Assembly: GCF_000003605.2 (NCBI RefSeq)
Contig: NW_003145789.1
Location: forward strand, 18,805 to 58,630
Length of the DNA: 39,826 bases
Reading direction: 5' to 3'
Source of the DNA: Saccoglossus kowalevskii
Lineage: Eukaryota > Hemichordata > Enteropneusta > Harrimaniidae
Shown: positions 1 to 12,900 of the stretch, one piece after another
Position numbering within the stretch: position 1 is the stretch's first letter
Layout: each line of letters opens with the position of its first letter
Program-made: the position numbers and the translations under genes
Notes under the pieces: model-generated
Databases searched by the model: none
What the model was told of the DNA's origin: nothing
The model's input: only the letters and a program-made list of their open reading frames with translations

Positions 1-290
1 TTTTCTTCCGATCAAGTTCAAAATGGCCGACTGGCGGCCATTTTTGTTTTAAAGAATTTAGTTTTCGATCCATATCCCGGACATGCCTGGACAGATCAAG
101 TTCAAACTTCACATACACATCATACATTATATCATACATATGCCTGTGCATTTGGGCCAGTCCTTTTAAGGTCAAAAATTTACCAAAATTGCACATTTTC
201 ACCATACCGGAACTGAATCTTAGTCATGCATGGGCAAATTTAGTTTAAATTTGTTTTTGAATTGTGTTGAAAATGGCTGACTAGTGGCTA
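1..290 (+). repeat. Partial copy of the ~320-bp unit element
   Basis: This stretch is nearly the same as 1283-1560, the last internal unit of the element that follows. Both carry the phrases GGCCAACTGGCGGCCATT (or a one-base variant) and CCTGTGCATTTGGGCCAGTC. It stops abruptly at GGCTATT, where the next element begins with TTTAGTCCCC. It is therefore the tail of a neighbouring or nested copy that extends beyond the window start. Confidence 0.75.
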
Positions 291-1667
291 TTTAGTCCCC
301 GTTTGGACGTAGTCCGAAAACAGGGACTTATGTTTTGCCCTGTGTGCGTCCGTGCGTCTGTGCATCCGTGCGTCCGTGATCACCTGTATCTCGAACATGC
401 ATGGACCGATTAAATTCAAACTTCACTCATACATCACACATTATATGGGACATATGCACATGCATTTTTTTTATGATCCGATTAAAGATAGCCGAATAGC
501 GGCCATTTTAAGGCCGAAAATCGCACATTTTCACCATTCCGAACCCGGATCTCAGTTATGCATGGACGGATTTTGTTCAAATTTGGTACATACATTAAAC
601 ATAATAGGACCTTGATGCACGTCATTTTTTTGGGGGATCGGGCTTGAAATGGCCGACTGGCGGCCATTTTGTTTTAAAGAATTCAGTTCTGGATCCATAT
701 CTGAGACATGTCTGGATTGATCGAGTTCAAACTTCACACACACAAGGTACATCATGTCACAAATATGTATGTGCATTTGTTTCATGATCTCATTAACGAT
801 AGCCAAATGGCGGCCGCTTTAAGGCCGAAAGTGCATTGAAATCGCACATTTTCACCATTCCGGACCCGGATCTCAGTTATGCATGGACGGATTTTGTTCA
901 AATTTGGTGCATACATTAAACATAATAGGACCTTGATGCACGTCATTTTTTTTTTCAGATCAAGTTCAAAATGGCCGACTGGCGGCCATTTTGTTTTAAA
1001 GAATTCAGTTCGGGATCCGTATCTGAGACATGCCTGGATTGATCGAGTTCAAACTTCACACACACAAGGTACATCATGTCACAAATATGTACTGTATGTG
1101 CATTTGTTTCATGATCCGCTTAACAATAGCTGAATGATGGCCATTTTAAGGCCGAAAATGCATCAAAATCGCGTATTTTCACAATTCCGGAACCGGATCT
1201 CAGTCATGCATGGATGGATTTTGTTAAGATTTAGTGCATATATTAAACATAATATAAGCTTGATGCATACCAATTTTTCTAAGGATCAAGTTCAAAATGG
1301 CCAACTGGCGGCCATTTTGTTTTAAAGAATTTAGTTTTCGATCCATATCTCGGACATGCCTGGACAGATCAAGTTCAAACTTCACATACACATCATACAT
1401 TATATCATACATGTGCCTGTGCATTTGGGCCAGTCCTTTTAAGGTCAAAAATTCACAAAAATTGCACATTTTCACCATACCGGAACTGAATCTTAGTCAT
1501 GCGTGGGCAAATTTAGTTTAAATTTTTTTTTGGTTTCTGTTGAAAATGGCTGACTGGTGGCTATTTTGTTTTACTGAATGCAGTTCAACATCCATATTGT
1601 TGCTGCTTTGAATGTATATGTCACTCAAATATGAACGGAACGGGGATGTGTCATTGACAATGACTTG
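291..1667 (+). mobile_element. Helentron-like non-autonomous element (HINE-type), copy 1
   Basis: The left end is a hairpin whose arms are AGTCCCCGTTT (294-304) and AAACAGGGACT (318-328). A GTGCGTCC-type short repeat follows at about 346-380. The body has tandem units beginning near 561, 882, 1209 and 1502 (spacing 321, 327 and 293 bp). Each unit is itself a dimer of two diverged ~160-bp halves that both contain a GGCCGACTGGCGGCC-like core. The right end has AACGGGGA (1639-1646), complementary to the left arm, then a perfect hairpin GTCATTG-A-CAATGAC (1650-1664), and ends CTTG before a T run. Sub-terminal inverted repeats, internal tandem repeats and a 3' hairpin are the known marks of Helentron-associated elements such as DINE-1 and bivalve pearl/CvA. 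No coding capacity is seen. Confidence 0.62.
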
Positions 1668-2502
1668 TTTTTATTTAAATTACTAGCGAATTTTTTTCGT
1701 ACTTGGTTCACTCGCGTATTTTTTTTATTTAAATTACTCGCTTATTTTTTCGTACTTGGTTCACTCTCGTATTTTTTTGTACTTGGTTCACTCGCGTATT
1801 TTTTTATTTAAATTACTAGCGTATTTTTCGTAATTGGTTCACTCGCGTATTTTTTTTATTTAAAATACTCGCATATTTTTTCGTACTTGGTTCACTCGCA
1901 TATTTTTTTTATTTAAATTACTAGCTATTTTTCATAATTGATTCACTCTCGTATTTTTTTGTACTTGGTTCGCTCGCGTATTTTTTTTTTTTAATTACTC
2001 GCATATTTTTTCGTACTTGGTTCACTCTCGTATTTTTCGTAATTGGTTCATTCGCGTATTTTTTTTATTTAAAATACTCGCGTATTTTTACGTACTTGGT
2101 TCACTCTCGTATTTTTTTGTACTTGGTTCACTCGCGTATTTTTGTAATTTAAATTAATAGCGTATTTTTCGTAATTGATTCACTCTTGTATTTTTTTTTA
2201 TTTAAAATACTCGCGTATTTTTTTGTACTTGGTTCACTCGCGTATTTTTTTATTTAAATTACAAGTGTATTTTTCGTAATTGGTTCATTCGCGTATTTTT
2301 GTTATTTAAAATACTTGCGTATTTTTTCGTACTTGGTTCACTCTCGTATTTTTTTGTACTTGGTTCACTCGCGTATTTTTTTATTTAAATTACTAGCGTA
2401 TTTTTTCGTACTTGGTTCACTCTCGTATTTTTTTGTACTTGGTTCACTCGCGTATTTTTTTATTTAAATTACTTTTTTCGTATTTGATTCATTTCGTATA
2501 TA
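1668..2502. repeat. AT-rich minisatellite, ~25-28 bp units
   Basis: Two related unit types alternate irregularly. One contains CGTACTTGGTTCACTCGCG followed by a T run, and the other contains ATTTAAATTACTAGCG followed by a T run. The array begins immediately after the CTTG end of the upstream mobile element. Units vary in T-run length and by single substitutions. No coding content. Confidence 0.85.
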
Positions 2503-2832
2503 GTAAATAAGCTGTTAATAAGTAAGCAGTAGAGGTGTGATTCACTATCGTCGGCACCACCGTTTGAAATAGTGTGACTTATAATCAATACAGTCTTAAA
2601 CAATAGAGAAAAAATGACATTTTCCTGAAAAGAAAAGAAAAATGTGTTAATCGATCCATGCCGATGTTGTCTGCTGGGTCAAACACGTGAACCGATGTGC
2701 TTTGTTTCAGTGGTCTAAAGTGTCACGTTCGTCTACTCGATTGGCATCATGAAAAATACAAAATAAGCTTAGCATATGCAACTTTGCTGGGTGCAAATGT
2801 TGAGAAGTGTGACATAAAGCGGTTATACCGTC

Positions 2833-2912
2833 GAGGGGTCGAAACGTTGAGGGGTCTAATCGTCCTAGGGTTTAATCGTCCTGGGGTCCAAACTGCGAGG
2901 GGTCCAAACGAC
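2833..2912. repeat. Five-copy 16-bp minisatellite
   Basis: Five consecutive 16-base units share the pattern GAGGGGTCYAAWCGTC. Examples are GAGGGGTCGAAACGTT and CTGGGGTCCAAACTGC. The period is exact across 80 bp with only substitutions. It is more GC-rich than its surroundings. Confidence 0.85.
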
Positions 2913-2941
2913 TTGTAATCTTTAGAACGCCCATTGAGGTC

Positions 2942-2943
2942 TT

Positions 2944-2978
<35 letters not shown>

Positions 2979-2981
2979 TTG
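2942..2981. repeat. (TTTA)n microsatellite
   Basis: About ten uninterrupted TTTA units. It may be the tail of an old retroposed element, but no body is recognisable. Confidence 0.9.
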
Positions 2982-3781
2982 CTTCCCTTTTGTAACAGGG
3001 GCTCACTATGTAAACTAGGAGCTGCACCAAATAAAAAAATACATTTCACTCAAAGACTTATGAAAAAAAAACTTTTGATAGACAAAAAGAAATTAAGTTA
3101 CATGAACTAAGATAACAAAATATAACAACAACAAAAAACCTCCATGGAACGCCCAACCCATAGATACACAACTGGTATTGTAAATAACCTGTGTAGTCAA
3201 AACCAACGTCCCAAAATGTACATATATATAAGTTATTTTGTTAGGGAAAAAAATACACAAACTTAATAATAATCTTTATTGTATAACCGTATCCTTATTT
3301 GGATATTGACTCAGAAAAAGAAAATTACAATAAAGATGAAAAGCTGAGTAAGTAATAAATGGAAGCACTAAAATTGAAAAGAATAATAATAATAAATTTG
3401 TATAGAATCACTGCAAGTTGTTTTAATTCCATTTGTCATTTGAAATGTATAGAGTATTTATACATGTATAAAAAAAAACATTCACAGTTACTTACTGCTT
3501 TCGGAAATGTAATGTAAATGAACACATACAATGTACAATTTACATGTATTGAATTTGGTCAAAAACATTATACCAGTCCAAATTAATAACCATTCATTGG
3601 AAATTACTGGCACAATGATAGATCAAATTTGAACCATTTTTGTATATTAATTTGTTAGAATTATTTATGTACCACATACTTGACAAAAGACAGTGTGAAT
3701 GATCAACATTACTATAGCCATTAACAAATTCTTTGGATTTAAATGTGTCATGAAATATTGTTTCTATCTTTCTTTCACCAG

Positions 3782-3973
3782 GTATTTGTATTTTTAGTGG
3801 TATGTTTGACAACCTCAGTGGTCCTTACATTCTATATCTACATCATGCCTTTTGTGTTCTCCTGTGGACTGCATTGGGTTATATTTCATTTAGTGTTTGG
3901 ACATTGGTTACTTATGAATATCATTTTTCATTACTACAAAGCAGTCATCACATCACCTGGAGTGCCAAGCAAG
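3782..3973 (+). CDS. ZDHHC16: ZDHHC16 exon: membrane segments 1-2 and SPG motif
   Basis: An exon of 64 codons, phase 0 on both sides. It is bounded by a TTTCTTTCACCAG acceptor and an AAG|GTAAGT donor. It starts [15 protein letters not shown] and ends [15 protein letters not shown], which matches the human run containing FHYYQAITTPPG. The upstream exon must end in phase 0. No candidate was recognised inside the window. Confidence 0.88.
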
Positions 3974-6900
3974 GTAAGTTAATTTACAAGCTACATACAT
4001 ATATACATAGTAGAAAGCATGCACCTCACTTTTCATAACATTCTTTTGCAAATTAGCCACAGCACTAAGTAATTTTTTAGGGAGATCACTGATATGTAAA
4101 CAAAAATTGAGGTCAATGTTATGAGTAATGCAACATTGCTCCAATAAAGTCCTTTGTTATTCTGCACTTGGATGAAGTCTGAAAACAATGATTGTTACAG
4201 GACAATTTTTTGTTGTTTTCCATTTTCATTGATTGATTTGCTTAGATACTACATGTAAGACAAGACATAATAGTATACACTATACCTAGGCACTGCAATA
4301 TGCATTGTATTGACAACTGGTGGCCATTTTTGTCTCACATTTTTGTTCTACATGTTTCTCATGTCTTGGCTGATTGGCACAGTCACTAAAAAACAGAAAC
4401 TGAACAGGGACTACTGTAAAACATGTCTTCTTAGCTAGCATTTTATTTTAGCCTATTTAGCTAATTCTCAATTTCGTTAAATTAAGATGTCCCTAATTAG
4501 AATTGAGTATATTCTCACAGTAAGATTATTGGCACTTTAGCTAAATTAAGATTCAGTTAATTCATGAATTGAGTCAAATTCACTAATTTAAAAATGGCAT
4601 GTAGCTATTTCAAAGTGTTTCACAGTATGTCATTGAGAGTCACTCATTTTTATATATCCTGTGATTTATGATTGTAGGGTTTTATGGTTGTGTGTGCAAA
4701 GTGGCTTGGTTCCATATCGACAGGGTTGCTCCTAGAGTGACATAAACAAATATTAACTTAGTGAACCCCCTCCCTCTCCCACCAACACTACAAACTCAAT
4801 CATGATATGTGATATTAGTAAGACATTGGAACTTAGTTGAATTTAATATTTGTTATAAGTAATTTTAACTAATAATTGTTAATTTTTTTTTCTTTTAATT
4901 GTCAGGGAAATTTGAGCAAGATAGGAATCACTTCAGTCTGCAAGAAATGTATATCTCCCAAGCCATCTCGTACGCATCATTGTAGCGTATGTAATAAATG
5001 TATACTTAAAATGGACCATCATTGTCGTATCCTTTCATCAATTGCCTCTTTATCAAAATTGTTCATGTCTTGATCTACATGTATTTGGTGTTGTTTTACA
5101 GAAATCATATGTGAAGTGTATAAGTTGTGCAATTACTGCAAGAGACAACGAGTCAGGGAGTATATTATAACAACGAACATTTCACTTAGGTCTTTATAGT
5201 GACAAACTTTTGCATCTGTGCATTCTATTATTGTTCTACTGTTCTACTGTGTATAGTAGTGACTGATAAACATGACTCATAAATGAATTACTGTAAACTC
5301 TGTATTAAAAGTCGCGGCTTCTATTAAAATGGTACAATGCAACAGAGGGGATGTGGCTTCTATTAGAGCATCTACACATATGAGAAATGGTGCATTTTTG
5401 GGTCTAAATTGTTCAAAAAGAATATGTTCGGCTTCTATTAGGGATGCAGCTTCTAATACAGATTTTAAGGTAGTTTGTATTTACTACTCACTTGTCAAAT
5501 CTAAAATCTAGTTACCAATATATATGTGTAGTGTTGTAGCTACACTTACAAGCAAGGTTACATTGTACATTGCCACATGTACATGCCTAGTTATGAGTGT
5601 CATTTAAGATAGTACCCGGTAAGTCACAGTGACCTTTGCTAAATTTGTTTTCAGAACCGCACCTAATTTATTAAATCTGACAAACAATCTCTAATTATTA
5701 TACCGGTAGTTACACATCACAATATACCAAGTTCAACAAACAATGTCTAATTATTATAGTTACACATCACAATACACCAAGTTCAACAAACAATCTCTAA
5801 TTATTATAGTTACACATCATAATATACCAAGTTCAACAAACAATCTCTAATTATTATAGTTAATTTGCATCTGAATGTAGTGATGAGTGATTTTCTTGTT
5901 TTAACTACTGTTCCTAACGAATCCAAGCTTGAGTGACTTTTCACTGCCCTGCAAGATATAATTGAAATGCTGCCCTCTATGTTGTATTCTGCTGTTTTTG
6001 TCTACTTCTGTTTATAGTCATTTTCCTTAGCTACCACTTTTAGCTTGGCTGAATAATTGTGTTGGTCATTTTAACCACAGATATTTTTTACAGTTTTGTG
6101 TTTTCATGTGGATTGGTACAATTTACGTAAGCATAACCAGCTGGCCGCTGTTTTATGAAGAATTCTTCTTAACCCCTGTAAGTACATGCAGATGAAATTC
6201 AAAAAAACAAAGCTGCAGAGAAAATATCTAGCTTTGTTGCACACTGTTACTGCTTGTAATATATATGCACTGTACTTGACATTTCAATTCATCAAAATAG
6301 TTTAGTAAGTAAATCTCAGTACACATGAATAAAGTTATAGCCATTTATATGGATGGCGGTATATTACCATTAAAATTGTATTATTAATTGCAATTTATTA
6401 ATAAATTATTTCAAACCTCACGTCAGGATCATAGTTTGTAGTTAATGAGATGGTGGGAAGACAATGATATTTAATTAAATGGTTTCCATTGAATGTATTT
6501 TATGGTACATACATGTAATGTTTTGGGCACTGTTAGATGGACCTCTTAAATAGCAATGCAGTTTATAATGTGGGATCACATTGAAGATTGTATATTCTGA
6601 GTACAATTTTTGCTGTATCACCGAGATGAAAATGAAAGAATAGGAGATATCAATCAATATGTTCTTTATTACATCATACATATTTACATGCATTATGGGA
6701 GCAGTCAGCTACAACTAGTTGATTGTGTTACACTCTTATGTCGAGTTACAGCGATTGTGTTCTTTTAATGTGGATTTAATTGTGGGTTACAGTAAAGAAG
6801 TGTTCATTTTACATGAATCTCTCATTATGAATGGATTACCAGGGTTAATGCTGTCATTGTGTAATGTATGATTATAATAAATGAATGAATGTTAGTAGAA

Positions 6901-9900
6901 CGCATTTCATATCTTACATACCGGTACATGGGATTTTGTGGTTGATGGTTCAACACTAATCGAGGTATGTAAGAGTATCAAATTACAGAGTAATTTATTA
7001 AGCACAGGTTAAACAATATAACTTGTGCGCAGATTGCCAAGTGCTTTGATCAAATGTAAAGTGGGTGTGTGGCACTTGGCATTTGCGTGAATCTGTGCAT
7101 GCTCACTGTGTTTGCCCGGATTGGCTATATAGATACTTTTACATACATCACTAATCATATCAATTACTTCAATAATACATGTTAATTTATTATTTTGATA
7201 ACATTTATGACAGAGCAGTTTTAATAACCCACTGTGTTGATTTTGTTACTTATATTTGACAATAATTGATGATTCCTTTCTCATTCAGCCAATCTGTACT
7301 CACCAAACATCCCTTTGCATCACCTACTGACCCAGAGGTCATTAATGGAGAACAAACATTGTCTCCTATTTTGCATCATCTTGTCATCTTTGACTTTTCT
7401 GCTTCACCAAAGCTCTTATTTGAAAATCTTTTTATTTTTCTTGTAGGGCGAACACTATTTACCTATAGTAAGTTAACAACAGTCTTGCTTAATGCAGACT
7501 GGCTTAATGTTTTGTATGTTTTAACCCATTCACCATAGTTGGTTGTGTTTTCCCGTATCAAGACCTATATGTAGTATCTTGCATGATACTCCCTGAAATC
7601 AAGTTGTAGCAGGCTCACTTTAATAGCCTATTAATGTTGTGCATTCCTGTGAAATGATGTACATGCTGCCAATAACATATCTGCTGATCCTGTCTTCCCC
7701 ATTCATTTTGGCTATCCAAGGAGTTATTTTGTTAACCTAATATTGAAGTACATCCCAAAAATTAAATTCAAATCTGAATATTAATAAAACCAGTAATCGT
7801 AACAATCTGTGTATGGTATTGTACGAACATTGCCCACTGTGGTTAATGGGTTAAAATAAAAAGTGTGAATAGTGACTGTTTTGCTGAATCTCTGATGTTT
7901 CCAGTCATTTCAGTGCTGTTCCATCCTCTGTTGAGTCTTTGATATTTGTATTGATGATAGAAGTTTGTTTATAATATGTAAATTACTTGTGGTGATGTAC
8001 ATAATGCGGTGAACACGGCTTCCATAGTATTTACTGCAATAATTGATGGATATAAATAAACATCTAAAAACTGACAATGTTTTGATGTACTAGTAGTAGT
8101 AATGTAGATCATTTTAAACTATATGAGTCTAATTATTACTCCATAGTCAGTCTTGTATTGATCAGTGATACAGTGTCCTGATTTTGTCTTCATCCATAGT
8201 ATGGCCTCGGCTACAGACAGAGATAGCCAAGATCCAACACAGTTTGTAGCTAACTAGACTAGTTACAACTCTCCCCCACTTTGGATAATTGCACATTCAG
8301 CTAAATGACTGCCCAGAACTTGAAAGTGTTGAGAACTTGTTTTTTATCAGTATGACCTGTACAATTTGTTAAGCCTTCAACAAAGCGCAATCTTTGTATC
8401 ATTTATCAATACCAGGTTGAAACATGTAACTTATGATGAGATGTATAGTTTCGCATCTACAAGATTAGATAGTTAGATGTATTATTAATTCTAGTTAAAG
8501 AAGTATCTTTTAAATGGAGAGTAGAATACTAGATAGAAGAAATTAGACACACAGTGTTCATAACCCTGAATAATGCATGGCATTTGATGTACACCAATGT
8601 GTTTGTAATCAAGTGCTTGCCATATTTTTCCTCTCCTTCTGTGATATTTGCTTTCAGTAGAGATACAGTGCATGTCTGTGTAATGAATATTTATATCGTT
8701 GTCCTGTTGACTGATAATCTGATGCATGTACAGCTTGCTTGGTTCAGGCCTTTTATCTCGTACAATATATCTTGTTACCATGTGACTTGATAAATTGACC
8801 AATTACAAATAGAAAGATTTCTGGCAACCACTATACAAGAACAAGAACGAACGAACACAAATACTAATTTCAATTAACTGATAATTGGACCTATTACGTA
8901 TGTGTCTGTACTGTACATGTGACATCACTTCCGTGTGTGTATACTTGTCTGTTTCCGTACATGTGGTTGTGCAGTTTGCTACACTTCTTGGCTATACAGT
9001 ATGCTACTAAGGCAGCCTCTTGATTTTTTTCTCACTTCCTACAAAAATATTTGTTATTACGTGATGTTGTGCTGGTATCTTGGCACATGATTAAAACACA
9101 TTGCCAGGTGGCATCATTTTTTTTTGGCTATCTGTGGAAGTTTTTTTAGCAGATAATGTGTTTATCATGACACCATTGATAATCTGTATGTGTATCCTCG
9201 GAAGTGATGTAACATCATACCTGCTGACCCTAAGAATGCAGCAATGGTGGCTTGACTTGAAATCTAATAACTCTTCTCTTGGCTTCTTGATTTTTTTTTC
9301 TTTTGTTTTGCTACTCTCTTTCTGGCTTAGGTTAGTAAATTTTGGCAGACTTTCCATCATCTTGGCGGTTTACTGCTCGGCGTCTGGTCCATCAGTCCTG
9401 CGAATCCCAAACGACAATCTGAGGTATCCGCTCCGTACTTTCTCACTGCATACCAGATTAGTTAATTAGTTATAAAAAAATTATTAATATTTTGTTTGTA
9501 TTAAAGCTTGGAATTTTCATTTCCATTTTCACATATATTATCCAGCTCATTGTATGGAATATGTTTCCATCTGCTTCGTTGGTGCTGTATTTATCCCGTG
9601 TACATTCCTATCCCCATTTCTATTTGTGTTTGATTTCATCATAGGTTTTGGGTATTAGACATTGGTGTAGAATAGGGGTGCATACTTTTATTTATACCAT
9701 ATATGTCACGAATATATGTCTTGAGTAAATTATTTCCATTCCAACTGTAATCAAAGCTAAAAGCTTTGCACAATACAGGCATCTGACTTTCCCTAACTCT
9801 ACCTTCAGCTGTCAGAACTGTATAATCTTCACTACGTCATTCTGATACACGTACAGTATGGACCTCTATTCTACACTATTGTGGTGAAATGTGTTGAATT

Positions 9901-12900
9901 TCTTGCATCACAATGTTCTCTTAATCCTTTGGATGACATTTTTTTCCTGCCAATTTGCAAATTTTTCTTTATTTTTCTGACATTATGTTCCATAATTTCT
10001 CACTAACTCCTACAAGTTTTGATCAAAAATTTAAAAAAATTATGGGAAAAGCTATACAGGTTAAGTGTATGGAAAATTATGAAAGTTTACTTTCGTGTTC
10101 AAAGGGTTATGTCTGCTTCACAATATATAGAAAATTTACATCATTTGTCATTTGTATACATATAGGTATTGCTAATAGCTAATAGTGTACTGCAAACACA
10201 TATAACATACAATAGATAAGATCAAAGTAAATATCAACAAGTGCTTTGTTTTCAGTTTCATAAACAAATTGTCTGTCCACACCCTTTCTATAGGAGAGGG
10301 TTTCATCATGTAATGTACAGAATACAATTAAGATAACCATTTATAAGCAGCAGTAGCTGTGACTTGATAACCACATAAAGATGACCAGATATTGTTTTAG
10401 ATTGTATGGGCGAAGTGATGATTTGAAAACTATGGATTGAGTTACCGCCAAGTGGTCACATGATGGGGACCGTAACAAATTATGATGTGCCACAATCATA
10501 AATTACTAGAAATGACACATAAAATTCTCATACGGCGCATATTTGACAAATCGCCCAAAGCCCCTGGTAAGTTGTACTATAATTCCTGAGCTTTGTTGAT
10601 TTCAGTAGATGCCATCATCTGGATAATTAGGCACCATCTAAGTGATTTAATATGCAACTTTGGTATATAGTGCATATGCTTCAGTGCCCACATTTCGGCA
10701 ATGGCCATTACAAATTGATACTTTGTAAAATTAAAATTAAATTTCAGATAAAAATCAATAGTTCTAGCTATTGCAGCTTTAAAAAAACAAAAAAAACAAG
10801 CATGTATGTATATCTGGATTCCTGATTTGGAATAAAGTGTACAGTTTTATAATGTCTTAGGGTAGGTAGGCAAAGTGAAACTGCTATTTGTTTTATTCAT
10901 CTGCTATTATAGCAATTGTACCTCTGTGTATAAAAACATAAAGTCAATTCAAATAAATTAAAGTAATATTTAATTATCATATTCATAAAAGTTCCGTTCT
11001 TTGCATATATTTTATAAAAAAAGTCATTAATTTTTGAGTAGTCATTCTCACCTAAAGCTATGAGTGACATATCATTCCATCTGTTTTACATTTATAGGAG
11101 TTTAAACAAATTAAGTATGTATTTAAAGCTAATAATCCATGTTTTTATTTCACAGTATGCATTCTGATTGGTGTGCATTGTCTTTCCCATTGTTTACTTT
11201 GTTATATAATGCAATTTGATTCAATGCTTTCTATTTGTCAGCCAGTTATCAAAAACAAATGGTTGTCATATTCATTGAGTTGTTTTCATTTCATAATTAA
11301 AGGGTTCTTTCAAAAGTTTAAGTATGGTCAAAGGTAGATAATAAATAAGGGCATGCAAATAGAGTGACAGGTGACGGATATCCCCTGCAACAAACAAACA
11401 AAATCACTAAGTACAAATTTATAATCCAAATGAGTGTTTCTGTATTCAACCAGTACCTTCCATGATTCAACTGAGATTGTTTGTGAAAGTGTTTTTGAAC
11501 AGAATCACATGTCGAATAGCTTTGGTTATTACTGTTTCTTTCTATAGTTACTACTGAATGTTCAAAGCATTCCATGATGATATTTTTAGTCAGAATAAGT
11601 TGACATTCATGGAGCTCTCATGCAAAATAGAAATTCATTGTCTTCAAGTATGATTTCTATGGTTATTCGCATGGTTATTAAAATTGCATGCCCTGTACCT
11701 GTTATCTACTTTTGGGTATAATCTTTTTTTTTTTTATGAAATTTGTTGTGATTAAATTATGATCCATGTTGTTCTACTTGTGTGGCTCTCTAACATGCAA
11801 TGCTGACATATTTTCACAAAGATTGGTATACAATCTTTAAATGGCACCCAAGTAATGTTGATGCAGGCGCTGATATCAGTGCTCTGTGAAATTCCACTTT
11901 CACATTCAGATTATTAGCATTTTTGCGAATTGACAATCCTCATATATGTTTTAATCAACAATTTTCATTATTGTTGTTTATTTAATTTTTGGAACTATTT
12001 TGTGGAAGGATACAGCAGTATACACTTGTGGTGGGAAGGTTCAAAATGTTGGTAATGTTGCCTATTAGAGTACATTAAAATAAGATTTACACAGTAGAAT
12101 ATCATGATACATGTGTTGTACCTAGTGACTTGTTTTATCCATTATCGAACAGGATGTGGCGCGATGAACACTGCCATTTAAAAACTGAATCGATATGTGT
12201 TGATTATGAAATTCTAGTAACTATCGCGTTGATTCATTGTCCAAACCTCTTTCCAGTTAGAAGAGGACTAATTTTTGAAATGAGCGATTTTAGTTTTCAG
12301 ATGCAACTGAGTAGAGAGCTGACAACAAAAATAATTTGTGTTGCCAAATATAAGGGAAGAGAAATATTATGTTTTTTCTACCATTCTTACCTGACTACAC
12401 AAATATGTACATTTCTTCTCCAATAATGTTGTCTTGTTTTACAGGTCTACCCACTTCATACGCAGGTTACAATGTTTGAGAAGTCCTACCACCACATGAT
12501 TTTCTATGAATTCTTTTTGTGTTCTGGTGTGGTGGTAGCATTGGGTGCCCTCACCTTGTGGCATATTAGAATCATTACAAGAGGCGAAACCAGTATTGAA
12601 TCACATATCAATCGTTCAGAAACGAAAAGACTCAAAAAAGTTGGTCTTGTAAGTACTATGTTTTTAACATTCACTCATAATGACTTCTGTGTGGACTAAC
12701 TTTATCTACATTTCTATGAAGTATATGTCTTATGCATCATTAGTCTCCCCCCAGAAGAGCAAAATGCTAGATCAGCATATTAGCTAATCCTAATCTTAAT
12801 AAGGCAGTTCAAGATTAATGTAAACCCCACATTACATCTGTATTAGAAGCTGTGACTTCTGTTAAAATATTACAATGCAACAGAGGGGATGCGGCTTCTA

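Larger units (their letters stand above)
2503..3781. other. Non-coding stretch upstream of the first recognised ZDHHC16 exon
   Basis: No exon with homology to the N-terminal ~75 residues of ZDHHC16 was recognised here. The stretch holds the 16-bp minisatellite at 2833-2912, the TTTA microsatellite at 2942-2981, and AT-rich sequence ending in the TTTCTTTCACCAG acceptor of the exon at 3782. It is most likely intron. Confidence 0.6.

Noticed and set aside
352-1521. Several short open frames on both strands
   Set aside because: They fall within the tandem units of the non-autonomous element, repeat from unit to unit, and have no recognisable domain.
2697-2918. 73-codon open frame as the missing N-terminal ZDHHC16 exon
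   Set aside because: It runs into the 16-bp minisatellite, lacks resemblance to the family N-terminus, and shows no donor in phase 0.
9101-9469. 122-codon open frame in the ZDHHC16 intron
   Set aside because: It is hydrophobic and AT-driven, with no domain match that I recognise, no splice evidence and no repeat copy in the window.
12130-12426. 98-codon open frame just upstream of the segment-4 exon
   Set aside because: It would break the conserved join between exons and resembles no part of ZDHHC16.
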